Assembly (NCBI RefSeq): GCF_013463155.1
Contig: NZ_CP040781.1
Coordinates: 1,054,001 to 1,118,000, forward strand
Direction: 5' to 3'
From: Staphylococcus sp. 17KM0847
GTDB lineage: Bacteria > Bacillota > Bacilli > Staphylococcales > Staphylococcaceae
DNA: 64,000 bases
Below the pieces are notes generated by a model. It saw only the letters and a program-made list of their open reading frames with translations. It made no database searches and was not told the DNA's origin. Position numbers and translations under genes: made by a program. Each line of letters begins with the position of its first letter. Positions within the stretch are counted from its first letter, which is position 1. Of this stretch, positions 50,972 to 60,227 are shown in pieces.

Positions 50972-52099
50972 ATGTATCAATTATTAGCTGTATGCCCGAT
51001 GGGACTCGAAGCAATTGTTGCAAAAGAAGTGCAAGATCTCGGTTATGAAACACGTGTCGAAAATGGACGTATATATTTTTCAGGAGATGCTAGTGCTATC
51101 GTTAAAGCGAATCTATGGCTGCGCACTGCCGATCGGGTCAAACTTATTGTCGGTCAGTTTAAAGCTACTACATTTGATGAATTATTTGAAAAAACAAAAG
51201 CATTGCCATGGGGGCATTTTATTCCTGCCGATGGTCAATTTCCTGTGCAAGGTCGCAGTTTGAAATCATCGCTCCACAGTGTCCCTGATGTTCAGTCTAT
51301 TACTAAAAAAGCAATTGTAGAAAAGCTAAAATCAGACCATCATATATCAGGATGGCTAGATGAATCAGGTGCCAAATACCCAGTTGAAGTGAATGTATTG
51401 AAAGATCATGTACTATTGACGATTGATACGTCTGGCTCGGGTTTGAATAAGCGTGGTTATCGTCTCGCACAAGGCGAAGCACCCATTAAAGAAACATTGG
51501 CAGCAAGCTTGGTCAAACTTGCAAACTGGACAGGAGACACACCATTGATTGATCCATTTTGTGGTTCAGGTACCATTGCCATAGAAGCTTGCTTAATTGC
51601 TCAAAATATTGCACCCGGTTTTAATCGTTCATTTGTTTCTGAATCTTGGGATATTATCCCTGATGGCTTATATGATCAAAAACGTGCTGAAGCAGATGAA
51701 CAAGCCGATTATGATAAAGATATCCAAATTTTTGCTTCTGATATTGACCCTGATATGATAGAAATTGCACGTCGTAACGCAGATGAAGTAGGGGTGGGCG
51801 ATATTATTCAATTTGAAGTAAAAGATGTTAATACCCTCACAATTGATCATAAAGGTCCAATTGGATTGATTGGTAATCCACCGTATGGAGAACGTATTGG
51901 TGATCGTGATGAAGTAGAAGAAATGTATCGTTACTTAGGCAAACTCCTTCATCAACACCCAGAACTCTCTATGTATATCATGACGAGTCATAAAACGTTT
52001 GAATATCTTGTCAATCGTAAAGCAACAAAGCGTCGTAAACTTTTTAATGGCTATATCGAAACAACATACTATCAATATTGGGCACAAAAACATAAATAA
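50972..52099 (+). CDS. THUMP-domain rRNA (guanine/adenine) methyltransferase, RlmL-like (YpsC)
   Basis: A 375-residue SAM-dependent RNA methyltransferase. N-terminal ferredoxin-like/THUMP part (about 1-160), then a Rossmann domain with D-P-F-C-G-S-G-T-I (SAM) and catalytic N-P-P-Y-G-E-R. Equivalent to the N-terminal half of E. coli RlmL, which modifies 23S rRNA. Position after rnpB matches B. subtilis ypsC. AGGAGG precedes the ATG. Confidence 0.88.
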   Translation: MYQLLAVCPMGLEAIVAKEVQDLGYETRVENGRIYFSGDASAIVKANLWLRTADRVKLIVGQFKATTFDELFEKTKALPWGHFIPADGQFPVQGRSLKSSLHSVPDVQSITKKAIVEKLKSDHHISGWLDESGAKYPVEVNVLKDHVLLTIDTSGSGLNKRGYRLAQGEAPIKETLAASLVKLANWTGDTPLIDPFCGSGTIAIEACLIAQNIAPGFNRSFVSESWDIIPDGLYDQKRAEADEQADYDKDIQIFASDIDPDMIEIARRNADEVGVGDIIQFEVKDVNTLTIDHKGPIGLIGNPPYGERIGDRDEVEEMYRYLGKLLHQHPELSMYIMTSHKTFEYLVNRKATKRRKLFNGYIETTYYQYWAQKHK

Positions 52100-52130
52100 T
52101 CAAATACTAACAAGAAAAGAGGCGAAGTCA

Positions 52131-53048
52131 ATGTCCAATATATCATCTTTTCAACGTGGTATAATTTATGCACTCGCAGCCTATATAATGTGGGGGATAC
52201 TTCCGCTTTATTGGGCACTGATTAAAGATATCGATGCAGTAGAGATCTTAATGTTTCGTATTATATTCTCTCTTATTTTTATGCTGTTGCTCATCCCACT
52301 GTCTCAACAGGGAACACAACTTAGAGAAGACTGGAATAAACTCTATCAAACACCTAGAAATCTCTTAATCATCATTATTGCAGGCTATGTTGTAACTTTG
52401 AACTGGGGAACATTCATCTTTGCAATTAATGCAGGCTACGTTCTTCAAACCAGCCTTGGTTACTATATTAACCCACTTGTGAGTATTTTATTGGCAATGA
52501 TTTTTTTCAAAGAACGTTTCAACAAATTGGAATGGTGTGCTATTATACTGGCTGCTGTTGGTGTACTTTATATGACTTTTAAAGTAGGAGAGTTTCCATT
52601 CATATCATTGATTTTAGCATTTTCATTCGGAATTTATGGCTTACTCAAAAAACTTGTCCCTTTGAATGCAATCAGTAGTATTACAATTGAAACAATCGCA
52701 ACAGCACCTATGGCTATTCTATATTTTATTATTGTTGGACAAACACATGGATTGAGTGCTGGTATGAACCTTTCAACATTTTGGTTACTGTTTTCAGGTG
52801 TTGCTACTGCACTACCATTGCTTGCCTTTTCAGCAGGAGCTATTAGAATTCCATTATCGCTTGTTGGTTTTATACAATACGTGGGACCCACCCTTATTTT
52901 TATCAATGGTATCTTTGTATTTAAAGAACCTTTTAATATCGATCAATTTGTAACATTTTGTTTTATATGGGCTGGTATTTTTGTTTACGTGTTTTCTCAA
53001 ATCCTCAAAATTCGACGTCGCCCTCAACCATTAAAATATCAAGACTAA
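52131..53048 (+). CDS. rarD: EamA-family transporter RarD
   Basis: DMT-superfamily protein of 305 residues with ten hydrophobic segments in two EamA repeats. The start A-Y-I-M-W-G-I-L-P-L-Y-W-A-L-I and T-L-N-W-G-T-F-I-F-A are RarD signatures. Substrate unknown. ATG 52131 chosen (AGAGGCGAAG upstream); earlier in-frame codons overlap the methyltransferase. Confidence 0.87.
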   Translation: MSNISSFQRGIIYALAAYIMWGILPLYWALIKDIDAVEILMFRIIFSLIFMLLLIPLSQQGTQLREDWNKLYQTPRNLLIIIIAGYVVTLNWGTFIFAINAGYVLQTSLGYYINPLVSILLAMIFFKERFNKLEWCAIILAAVGVLYMTFKVGEFPFISLILAFSFGIYGLLKKLVPLNAISSITIETIATAPMAILYFIIVGQTHGLSAGMNLSTFWLLFSGVATALPLLAFSAGAIRIPLSLVGFIQYVGPTLIFINGIFVFKEPFNIDQFVTFCFIWAGIFVYVFSQILKIRRRPQPLKYQD

Positions 53049-53049
53049 A

Positions 53050-53098
53050 TAAAGACCACTGAACATCTAACCTTTTCGATAGCGTTCAGTGGTCTTTA
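53050..53098 (+). terminator. Terminator after rarD
   Basis: Perfect 15-bp stem TAAAGACCACTGAAC (53050-53064) with 53084-53098. Confidence 0.85.
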
Positions 53099-53132
53099 AT
53101 TTATACACTTAATATCACCAAATATTTTATTT

Positions 53133-53183
53133 AAACCAAAACAATATAAATATATTTACTTTGTTTTGGTTTTTGTGTATAAT
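53133..53183 (+). promoter_or_regulatory. Promoter with 12-bp inverted repeat
   Basis: AAACCAAAACAA (53133-53144) and TTGTTTTGGTTT (53161-53172) are perfect complements 16 bp apart. A TATAAT (53178-53183) follows, with TTTACT (53155-53160) as a 17-nt spaced -35, so the right arm lies between -35 and -10. This is a good operator position; the regulator is unknown. Confidence 0.45.
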
Positions 53184-53219
53184 TTAGATTAAATAAAAAT
53201 AGAAAGTAGGTTTTTGTTG

Positions 53220-53699
53220 ATGCTTAATAAAAATTTAAACAGGAAAATTAAAAATTTGGAACAAGACATCAAGAAATCAAAACATAGCACTGATTCGGAA
53301 TATGTAAAAAACAAAAGAAAATATTATGATATGATTGAAAACGCACCTGCTGATGTAAAAGAAAAGATTGCTAACAGAGTTATACTTAATTTTTGCATTT
53401 CTTTTTACACTCTTTTGATTGCATATACTATTCTTATAGTCATCATTTCTGGAAAGTTAGATGTGCCTTATAGAATGGCTTATTTAACTTTTCTCATAGT
53501 GCTGGTTACATTTTGCTCGGAACCTTTTTCCAAAATGTTCACTCACAATTTTTCACAAAAATTTTTTAAGGAATATTTTGAAGTACCTCTAAATGTTTTT
53601 AAAATAACATTTTTTATTATTGTATTTATTTTATTAACTTGTATTTATACTGATGTATTACCTGTGCTACCAGAGTTACTCAAATCATTTGGTTTGTAA
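53220..53699 (+). CDS. Small membrane protein, unrecognised
   Basis: I do not recognise this 159-residue protein. The first 60 residues are highly charged (Lys/Glu/Asp) and probably a cytoplasmic helix; three hydrophobic segments follow (about 60-80, 88-105, 122-145), with a short end. ATG 53220 is preferred over the in-frame TTG codons just upstream (53214, 53217) for its distance from GTAGG. It stands alone between two terminators, between core genes, and its AT-rich codons suggest lineage-specific or acquired DNA. Confidence 0.6.
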   Translation: MLNKNLNRKIKNLEQDIKKSKHSTDSEYVKNKRKYYDMIENAPADVKEKIANRVILNFCISFYTLLIAYTILIVIISGKLDVPYRMAYLTFLIVLVTFCSEPFSKMFTHNFSQKFFKEYFEVPLNVFKITFFIIVFILLTCIYTDVLPVLPELLKSFGL

Positions 53700-53827
53700 C
53701 AATCATAGAACAAGGTAAGTTACCCTAAAAAAGCAAGCAAATGTCTAGCAATAGGTATGTGTCACTCCTCGTTAACTACGCACATTTTCTACAAAAACGA
53801 ACTTTCTATTCATCATATTTTCTAAAA

Positions 53828-53871
53828 ATAGTACAGAAGTCTTAATGTTTTCAAAAGATTTCTGTACTATT
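53828..53871 (+). terminator. Hairpin downstream of the small membrane gene
   Basis: ATAGTACAGAAGTC with GATTTCTGTACTAT (one mismatch), followed by TTTGTTTTT. The rest of the 341-nt gap up to the dynamin gene is AT-rich with no other feature seen. Confidence 0.6.
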
Positions 53872-54040
53872 TGTTTTTATAGACTCTCAATCATTACATC
53901 CATATTAAATCACTATCTCATCATATATTCTCTCTCATACTCCTCTCGATAAAGCCTTAATTTCAAATCTCTTATTTTATCTTCTACTTAAATCAGCTAC
54001 AATAACATATAAGTAACAACATACAAGGGGATTTGTCACT

Positions 54041-57000
54041 ATGAAAAATATCGAACAATTAGATATATTGTATAAACTTAAAAAAGAAGTCGAAAAGTCT
54101 GACCATCATGCTTTTGTGCATACGATTAATCAAATCATAAAAAAAGTGTATTTAGAACATTACACTTTAACATTTGTAGGGCATTTTTCTGCTGGTAAAT
54201 CAACAATTATTAACAATTTAATCGGTCAAGACATTTTGCCAAGCTCTCCGGTACCTACAACGAGTAACACGGCTTTAGTTACGGTAGCAGAAGAGAGTGG
54301 TATTACTGCAAATATTGAAGGTCAGCGATATACAGAACTCACTTCTTATGACGAAGTAAAACAAATGAATAAAGAAAACTATAACGTTGAATCTATCGAT
54401 GTTCGCTTTTTGTCCACTGACTATCGATTAGGTTTAACATTTCAAGATACACCGGGTGTAGACTCTAATGTGGCTTCACATAGTGTAAGTGCAGAGCGCT
54501 TTTTGTATACGAGCAATATTGTGTTTTACACAGTAGATTACAACCATGTTCAATCCGCACTTAATTTCCAATTTATGAAACGCCTCAACCAAGCTGATAT
54601 TCCGGTTGTTTTCATCATTAATCAAATTGATAAACACAATGATGATGAACTTTCTTTTGACACTTTTAAGTCTCGAGTAGAAAAGTCATTAGCTGATTGG
54701 GATATCACACTGGTTGAGCTATTTTATATTACAAAGTTTCAACACCCAGAAAATCAACTCAACGCCTTGAAAAACTATATTCATACGTGTGACGAACAGC
54801 GTGAATCAATGGAGGATTATGTTTCCCGTATGGTACAGTTTATCCAATCAACTCAAGCGCGTTATTTATCTCAGCAGATGGCTCAATGTCTTGAGCGTCT
54901 TAACATCGAACCGGAACAATTCGACAAAGCATTCGAACAACATTTACAGCAACAATCAGCAAGCAATGAAGCACAATTGATTAGTGATAAACAAGCTTTG
55001 CGCACACACTTACATGACAAGCGTAAAACAATCATTGATAATGCCTACATTATGTCACATGATATGCGTGAACGTATTCGTTATTATTTAGAAAGTATGA
55101 CTAAAGATTTTTCAGTAGGGGGCTTATTCAATAAGCGCAAAAAAACGGAACAAGCTCAAAATGAACGATTGTCTAAACTCATGGAGGCCCTGCAAGAACA
55201 AGTCAATCAGGAAATCATTAAGCCCATCCAAATAGATATGGCCTTTTTGACGCGCTTTATTACTGATTCAGAGTTAAACAGTCGTATTTTAAATCAGTCT
55301 ATAACGCTACCTTCTGATCTTGTCACTTCTCTCTATCAAACACAAGTTCAAATTAGTAACCAATATGTGTTAACTTTTTCTGAAGATTTAATGAAACGTA
55401 TACGTCAGTATATTCTTAAAGACGCAACTACTTTGGATGAGGCAATCTTATCGAATGTTCAAGTTGAAAGTGACACACTCACAGTAAATGAAGAAACAGA
55501 CGACTATCAACATTATCAAACATTGCGCACCTTAAAAACGTCATTAGAAACTAAAAATTATCAACACTACTACATTCATTTGGATGATTCTTTAGATCAA
55601 CTCATCGACCGCACTGTCATGACCTATACACCTGGCACTTCAGCACCTGTAACAGAGCAAGCTTTATCTCAACATATCACTCATACAAAACGTTCAACAC
55701 CTTCACGTCGAGTACAAATTGAACAGGCACTTGATATCATTGATGAACTACCGCTCTACGATACAGCAGTAAATACAATCAAGCAGGCTTTAGCAAGAAT
55801 GTCGTCACAAGTGATTAAAATTGGTGTTTTCGGAACATTTAGTGCAGGTAAAAGTAGTTTAATCAATGCATTACTCGGTGATCATTACTTAGTCAGCTCG
55901 CCCAATCCAACAACTGCTGCAACGACTGAAATTTCATACGGTACGAATAATGCGGTGACTTTTAAGACCAACGATGAATTACTCGATGAACTCAATCACG
56001 TTGTTGAAATTGTTGGCTACAAATTCAATACGATTTCAGAATTTTTAACAGCTGATAAACAAGCGCTGAAACATCAAATTGATAAAGATCGACTTGCGTT
56101 TATTGAAGCCATAGAAAAGAATTACACATATTATCAGCAACTTACCGAAACGAGTTATATCCTAAGCATCTCACAAGAAGATATCAAAAAGTGGAGCGCT
56201 GAAGATGAATATGCAACATTTGTTAAAACAGTACATATCCAATTAGAACATCCTTGGTTAAAAGATAAAATTATTGTTGACTCTCTAGGCTTATATTCTA
56301 ACAATCAACGTCATACGAATGAAACTGAGAAAATATTAGCAAGTTCTGATTTAATTTTATACGTCAGCTATTTCAATCACTCATTTACAGATAATGATAG
56401 GGCCTTTATTCAACATATGAAGGAAATGAATCAACTTATTGAAAATCAAGCTTTTAAAATGGTCATTAATGCAACAGACCTTGCTGAAACAGCAGAAGAT
56501 TTAGAGGCTGTACATCATTATGTTACTTCTGCATTATCGGAAGCAGGTATGTCTTGCGAGGTATTCGGTGTATCAAGTCGTGAAGCGTTACGTCAAGGAG
56601 ATCAAGGCTTATCAAAGCTTCGTACATCTATTGAAACTTTTGCAAGTATTGATGCAAAATATGTATTAGAATCTCAAATTGTTCAACAACTTCAAAGTAT
56701 TACAGATGCGTTAGAAGTGATGGTGACTGACTTTCAAACAAATCATGAGCAAATCAAGCAAAATCATTTGCATTTACAAAAATTAGCTTCACCTCACGTT
56801 TTTAATCATCGACTCATTGACGCCGTAAAACAACAATATATGAATGAATTGGAAGATCAACTCTATTATCTAAATGAGCGTTTGAACATTCAACTTTTGG
56901 ATGATGTCAAATCGGTATTCAATGGACAAATGACAGTGATAGATGATTTTAAAGTGGCAAAACGTAATGCCTCTAAGCTGTACCTTGATCAAATACATCA

Positions 57001-57508
57001 AAAACTATACTTAGAGCAAACTTTACTCGTGACACGTATGAAAAATTACTTTGAAACACAATTACAACATCAACTCACACCTATTTTGACTCAACTTTCA
57101 CAGTTACATGTGATTTTACAAGCTGATACACACCTTTTAGGAGATGAGGTTGACACGCCTTATTTGCATATTCAGTTAGAAGATTTTATTCATACATTAC
57201 CCAAGTCATTGACGAAAAAGCGTATTTTGCAAGTGCAATACCAAAAACAAGTTCACCCAGAAATTAAAGATATTACACTATCACATTTAGAACATGGATG
57301 CTCAGAACTCAAAGCAGCTATGATTACATTGAATGAAACATTAGCCACACAAGCACATACACAACTAGCTGAGTTAGAAGTAACAGCGCAACATCATATT
57401 CAAAATGTGTTAGACTTTAAGTTAGATGCATCATTGATTGAAAAACTCAATGTATGTATACCAAAACTCAAAAATATTTTAGAAGTAGAGGATACGAATC
57501 ATGTCTAA
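54041..57508 (+). CDS. dynA: Double dynamin-like GTPase (DynA/YpbR type)
   Basis: 1155 residues, two fused bacterial dynamin units. First GTPase: G-H-F-S-A-G-K-S-T (residues 47-55), T-T-S-N-T, D-T-P-G-V (near 136), N-Q-I-D. Second: G-T-F-S-A-G-K-S-S (near 605), T-T-A-A-T-T, D-S-L-G (near 748), N-A-T-D. Each is followed by long helical stalk sequence. B. subtilis DynA fuses membranes and protects against phage and antibiotics; S. aureus has a homologue. Overlaps ypcP by 8 nt. Confidence 0.92.
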   Translation: MKNIEQLDILYKLKKEVEKSDHHAFVHTINQIIKKVYLEHYTLTFVGHFSAGKSTIINNLIGQDILPSSPVPTTSNTALVTVAEESGITANIEGQRYTELTSYDEVKQMNKENYNVESIDVRFLSTDYRLGLTFQDTPGVDSNVASHSVSAERFLYTSNIVFYTVDYNHVQSALNFQFMKRLNQADIPVVFIINQIDKHNDDELSFDTFKSRVEKSLADWDITLVELFYITKFQHPENQLNALKNYIHTCDEQRESMEDYVSRMVQFIQSTQARYLSQQMAQCLERLNIEPEQFDKAFEQHLQQQSASNEAQLISDKQALRTHLHDKRKTIIDNAYIMSHDMRERIRYYLESMTKDFSVGGLFNKRKKTEQAQNERLSKLMEALQEQVNQEIIKPIQIDMAFLTRFITDSELNSRILNQSITLPSDLVTSLYQTQVQISNQYVLTFSEDLMKRIRQYILKDATTLDEAILSNVQVESDTLTVNEETDDYQHYQTLRTLKTSLETKNYQHYYIHLDDSLDQLIDRTVMTYTPGTSAPVTEQALSQHITHTKRSTPSRRVQIEQALDIIDELPLYDTAVNTIKQALARMSSQVIKIGVFGTFSAGKSSLINALLGDHYLVSSPNPTTAATTEISYGTNNAVTFKTNDELLDELNHVVEIVGYKFNTISEFLTADKQALKHQIDKDRLAFIEAIEKNYTYYQQLTETSYILSISQEDIKKWSAEDEYATFVKTVHIQLEHPWLKDKIIVDSLGLYSNNQRHTNETEKILASSDLILYVSYFNHSFTDNDRAFIQHMKEMNQLIENQAFKMVINATDLAETAEDLEAVHHYVTSALSEAGMSCEVFGVSSREALRQGDQGLSKLRTSIETFASIDAKYVLESQIVQQLQSITDALEVMVTDFQTNHEQIKQNHLHLQKLASPHVFNHRLIDAVKQQYMNELEDQLYYLNERLNIQLLDDVKSVFNGQMTVIDDFKVAKRNASKLYLDQIHQKLYLEQTLLVTRMKNYFETQLQHQLTPILTQLSQLHVILQADTHLLGDEVDTPYLHIQLEDFIHTLPKSLTKKRILQVQYQKQVHPEIKDITLSHLEHGCSELKAAMITLNETLATQAHTQLAELEVTAQHHIQNVLDFKLDASLIEKLNVCIPKLKNILEVEDTNHV

Positions 57509-58385
57509 ACGCATTCTACTCATAGATGGAATGGCTTTACTTTTTCGGCATTTTTATGCAACAAGTGTACACAATAATTTGATGAAAACATCAACAGGGT
57601 TACCGACAAATGGGACACAAGGATTTGTTCGCCATGTTTTAAGTGCTGTTGCAGACATTCAACCTAGTCATATTGCAATATGTTGGGATATGGGAAAATC
57701 AACTTTTCGCAATGATTTATATGACGGATATAAACAAAATAGACCTGAACCTCCAGAAGCATTGAAGCCACAATTTGCACATGTCCAATACATTTCTAAA
57801 GCATGTGGTTTTTATAACGTGAGTTTACCGAACTATGAAGCAGATGATGTGATTGGAACACTCGCTACTCGGACAGCGTCTGAACCAACAAACACTGTCT
57901 ATGTTATTACAGGAGATCGAGATTTGTTGCAATGTACTTCACATAATATTAATATCTGGCTCATTAGAAAAGGCTTTACAGAATATATTAAATATGACCT
58001 TCATACATTCCATGAAAAATATGGAATTCACCCTAAACAATTGATTGATGTCAAAGCTTTTATGGGAGATAGTGCGGATGGATATCCCGGCGTAAAAGGT
58101 ATTGGAGAAAAAACAGCCATCAAGCTCATTCAACAATATGGCTCTGTAGATAATGTCATTCGTCATATTGATCAACTTACACCGGGTCAACAAAAGAAAA
58201 TCAATCATGACTTTGATCATTTACAAAACGCACGTACATTAGCTGAAATTGTTTGCAATGCGCCTATACAAGAAAATGACTTATTCCATAAAATGGCATA
58301 CACTTTAAACAGGCAACATTTGTTGGATGTGTGTCAAACAAATGAATTGCATGTAACTCGAAAGTTTTTATACACCTTATTTTAA
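57501..58385 (+). CDS. ypcP: 5'-3' exonuclease, PolI-like FEN domain (YpcP/ExoR)
   Basis: A 294-residue FEN-family nuclease like the N-terminal domain of DNA polymerase I. Acidic metal ligands lie in L-L-I-D-G, N-Y-E-A-D-D-V-I-G and G-D-R-D-L-L-Q; the helix-hairpin-helix is G-V-K-G-I-G-E-K-T-A. Probably removes primers or flaps. Conserved dynA-ypcP pair. Confidence 0.92.
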   Translation: MSKRILLIDGMALLFRHFYATSVHNNLMKTSTGLPTNGTQGFVRHVLSAVADIQPSHIAICWDMGKSTFRNDLYDGYKQNRPEPPEALKPQFAHVQYISKACGFYNVSLPNYEADDVIGTLATRTASEPTNTVYVITGDRDLLQCTSHNINIWLIRKGFTEYIKYDLHTFHEKYGIHPKQLIDVKAFMGDSADGYPGVKGIGEKTAIKLIQQYGSVDNVIRHIDQLTPGQQKKINHDFDHLQNARTLAEIVCNAPIQENDLFHKMAYTLNRQHLLDVCQTNELHVTRKFLYTLF

Positions 58386-58388
58386 AAA

Positions 58389-58435
58389 AAGAGGAAAGCC
58401 TGCCACTATTTTTCAATAGGGCGCTTTCCTCTTTA
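58389..58435. terminator. Terminator between ypcP and RNase-HI-like gene
   Basis: AAAGAGGAAAGC (58389-58400) with GCTTTCCTCTTT (58424-58435); six A upstream give a U tract on the minus strand. Confidence 0.8.
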
Positions 58436-58436
58436 A

Positions 58437-58829
58437 CTATGGATTGATGCGATATAATGTTTGTTGCGCTAAAATATTGGCCTCTTTATTTTGTGAACGG
58501 GGAATCCACTTTACAAAACAAAGAGAGAAATCTTTTGAAAGTGTAAAATATTGTTCTAAAAATTGTTTGAAACGTAGATTTTTCACAAACTCTCGATTCA
58601 CTGCATCTTCTATGAGTTTGGAATCCGTAAATATAAGTGCATTGGTCACGCAAAGCTGTTGTGCTTGTCGCAGTGCATAAATCAATGCTTCCCACTCTGC
58701 ACTATGATTATCCATTTCTCCTAAAACAGCTGTATATGTGTATCGTTCGACATCATCTACTATGACCACACCACAAGCACTCATACCGGGATTACCTTTT
58801 GTTGCCGCATCAAAATATATTTTTGCCAT
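58437..58829 (-). CDS. RNase HI-family protein (YpdQ-like)
   Basis: 130 residues. The DEDD-type residues are recognisable: D in Y-F-D-A-A-T-K-G-N-P-G, E in A-E-W-E-A-L, D in F-T-D-S-K-L-I, and the C-terminal acid region N-K-E-A-N. ATG 58827-58829 has GAGGAGG upstream on the minus strand. Orthologues (YpdQ) lack strong RNase H activity in Bacillus, so activity is uncertain. Confidence 0.87.
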   Translation of the reverse strand: MAKIYFDAATKGNPGMSACGVVIVDDVERYTYTAVLGEMDNHSAEWEALIYALRQAQQLCVTNALIFTDSKLIEDAVNREFVKNLRFKQFLEQYFTLSKDFSLCFVKWIPRSQNKEANILAQQTLYRINP

Positions 58830-58888
58830 GTAATTGTAATCCTCCTCATCATTAGATTTAAATGTGTAAAGGAACATCTATAAAATAT

Positions 58889-58952
58889 GAGCAGCAGCCA
58901 ACAGGATAGCGCTATACTTGTACGTAACTTTATCCTATGACTACTGCTAATA
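58889..58952 (-). terminator. Weak hairpin after the queuosine transporter gene
   Basis: Imperfect arms around AGCAGTAG...ATAGGATA and TATCCTGTTGG...CTGCTGCT on the minus strand, followed by CATATTTTAT. Low confidence. Confidence 0.35.
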
Positions 58953-59002
58953 AATCGTGTTATTTCATACTAATAGCTTGGTATGACTGTCATACATTCA
59001 TC

Positions 59003-59710
59003 CTAATGTTCCGTATCATCTGCTTTGATTTTCCCACGTCTATACATAGATTTTGCCCAATAACCAAACGGTACATTGAAGATTGTAGATACGAGCTTTA
59101 ATAAGTATGTTGTCACAAATATTTCAAATACTACGCTATTCGGTAATGCACCACCATAAAAAGCAATTAAAACAAATAACGCCGTATCAATAATTGAACT
59201 TAATGCTGTACTACCATATGCACGAATCACAAATGTACGATCTGACTTGAAAATTTTTTTGATTGCACTAAAGATAAAAACATCAATATGTTGACCGATA
59301 ATATAAGCTACAATAGATGCGATTGCAATACGAGGCACTACATCAAAGACTGTTTTTAATGCATCCTGTGCAATATCTGCCTCACTCGGTGTAAACGCTA
59401 ATGAAATTTGCATTAAAATAATCATGACAAGTGTCGACGAGAAACCGAGCCAAACTGCCTTTTTGGCTACGCTTCGTCCATAAATATCATTTAATATATC
59501 TGTTGCCAAATAAATCGACGCAAACATAACATTTCCAAGCGTTGCAGAAATAGTAAAAAGATCTACGGTTTTAATAACTTGGATGTTAGCGATAATCGTT
59601 CCCATCGCTACCCATACATATAAACCTTGTTTACCAAAAAAACGAAACATGATGACCATAAGTAAAAAGGTCACTACGAAAGCAACTAAACCCAAAATTT
59701 CATTATACAT
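59003..59710 (-). CDS. Queuosine precursor transporter (YhhQ/DUF165)
   Basis: A 235-residue membrane protein with about six hydrophobic segments. The DUF165 marker L-A-T-D-I-L-N-D-I-Y-G and the later Q-H-I-D-V-F-I-F segment are present. E. coli YhhQ imports preQ0/preQ1; the preQ1-I riboswitch candidate in the leader supports the same role. AGGAGG lies 10 nt before the ATG on the minus strand. Corresponds to B. subtilis YpdP. Confidence 0.9.
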   Translation of the reverse strand: MYNEILGLVAFVVTFLLMVIMFRFFGKQGLYVWVAMGTIIANIQVIKTVDLFTISATLGNVMFASIYLATDILNDIYGRSVAKKAVWLGFSSTLVMIILMQISLAFTPSEADIAQDALKTVFDVVPRIAIASIVAYIIGQHIDVFIFSAIKKIFKSDRTFVIRAYGSTALSSIIDTALFVLIAFYGGALPNSVVFEIFVTTYLLKLVSTIFNVPFGYWAKSMYRRGKIKADDTEH

Positions 59711-59720
59711 TGATTAAATT

Positions 59721-59762
59721 CCTCCTAAATTTTGATAATGCGGGTGTTTAGAAACCGCTCAT
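59721..59762 (-). promoter_or_regulatory. Candidate preQ1-I riboswitch overlapping the SD
   Basis: On the minus strand: GCGG (59758-59755), loop TTTCTAAACAC, CCGC (59743-59740), an A-rich tail with CAAAA, then TTTAGGAGG. CTAAA in the loop is complementary to TTTAG of the tail, giving the H-type pseudoknot of preQ1-I, with the loop pattern TTCTA-ACAC shared with B. subtilis queC. Ligand binding would hide the AGGAGG. Confidence 0.75.
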
Positions 59763-60019
59763 TCACAACTTCCTATCATAAAACAGTCTTTCTCATAATT
59801 CAATAATATATTATAAAAAGATTTATATAATAATCATTTGAAAATCTCTATATTTAAGGCGTTAGTGTGACGACTTTGTCCTTGTGCTTTTATTTTTAAC
59901 CATCGCGATATAATCTCTAAATAGCAGGGGGTATCCGCACTCAAATACTTCAATACATCAAAAAAACATGTTAGTATTATGAATAATTGTGTGACAATGT
60001 TTCGAAAGAGGTGAATGGT

Positions 60020-60205
60020 ATGTTAACAGAAGAACAGCGGATAGCTGTCTCAACTATTGATACATTGATGGCAGACTATTGCGATCAATGTTTAATTAAA
60101 TCACATCTACGTAAAATAGAAAATAAAACCTCTGCACATCATTTCTGTATCCAATCTTGCTCTATCGGTCAACATATCCAAGCACTAGGAAAACAGTTAC
60201 AATAA
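60020..60205 (+). CDS. Small zinc-finger-type protein (YpeQ-like)
   Basis: A 61-residue protein with Cys-X2-Cys (D-Y-C-D-Q-C) and a distal H-F-C...C pattern, fitting the small zinc-finger family encoded near cvfC/ypgR in Bacillales. ATG 60020 has AAAGAGGTG upstream; an in-frame ATG at 59987 lacks it. It precedes cvfC by 22 nt. Function unknown. The 309-nt gap upstream holds the riboswitch of the divergent gene and little else. Confidence 0.72.
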   Translation: MLTEEQRIAVSTIDTLMADYCDQCLIKSHLRKIENKTSAHHFCIQSCSIGQHIQALGKQLQ

Positions 60206-60227
60206 TTTTTAAAAGGAGGATGTTGAC

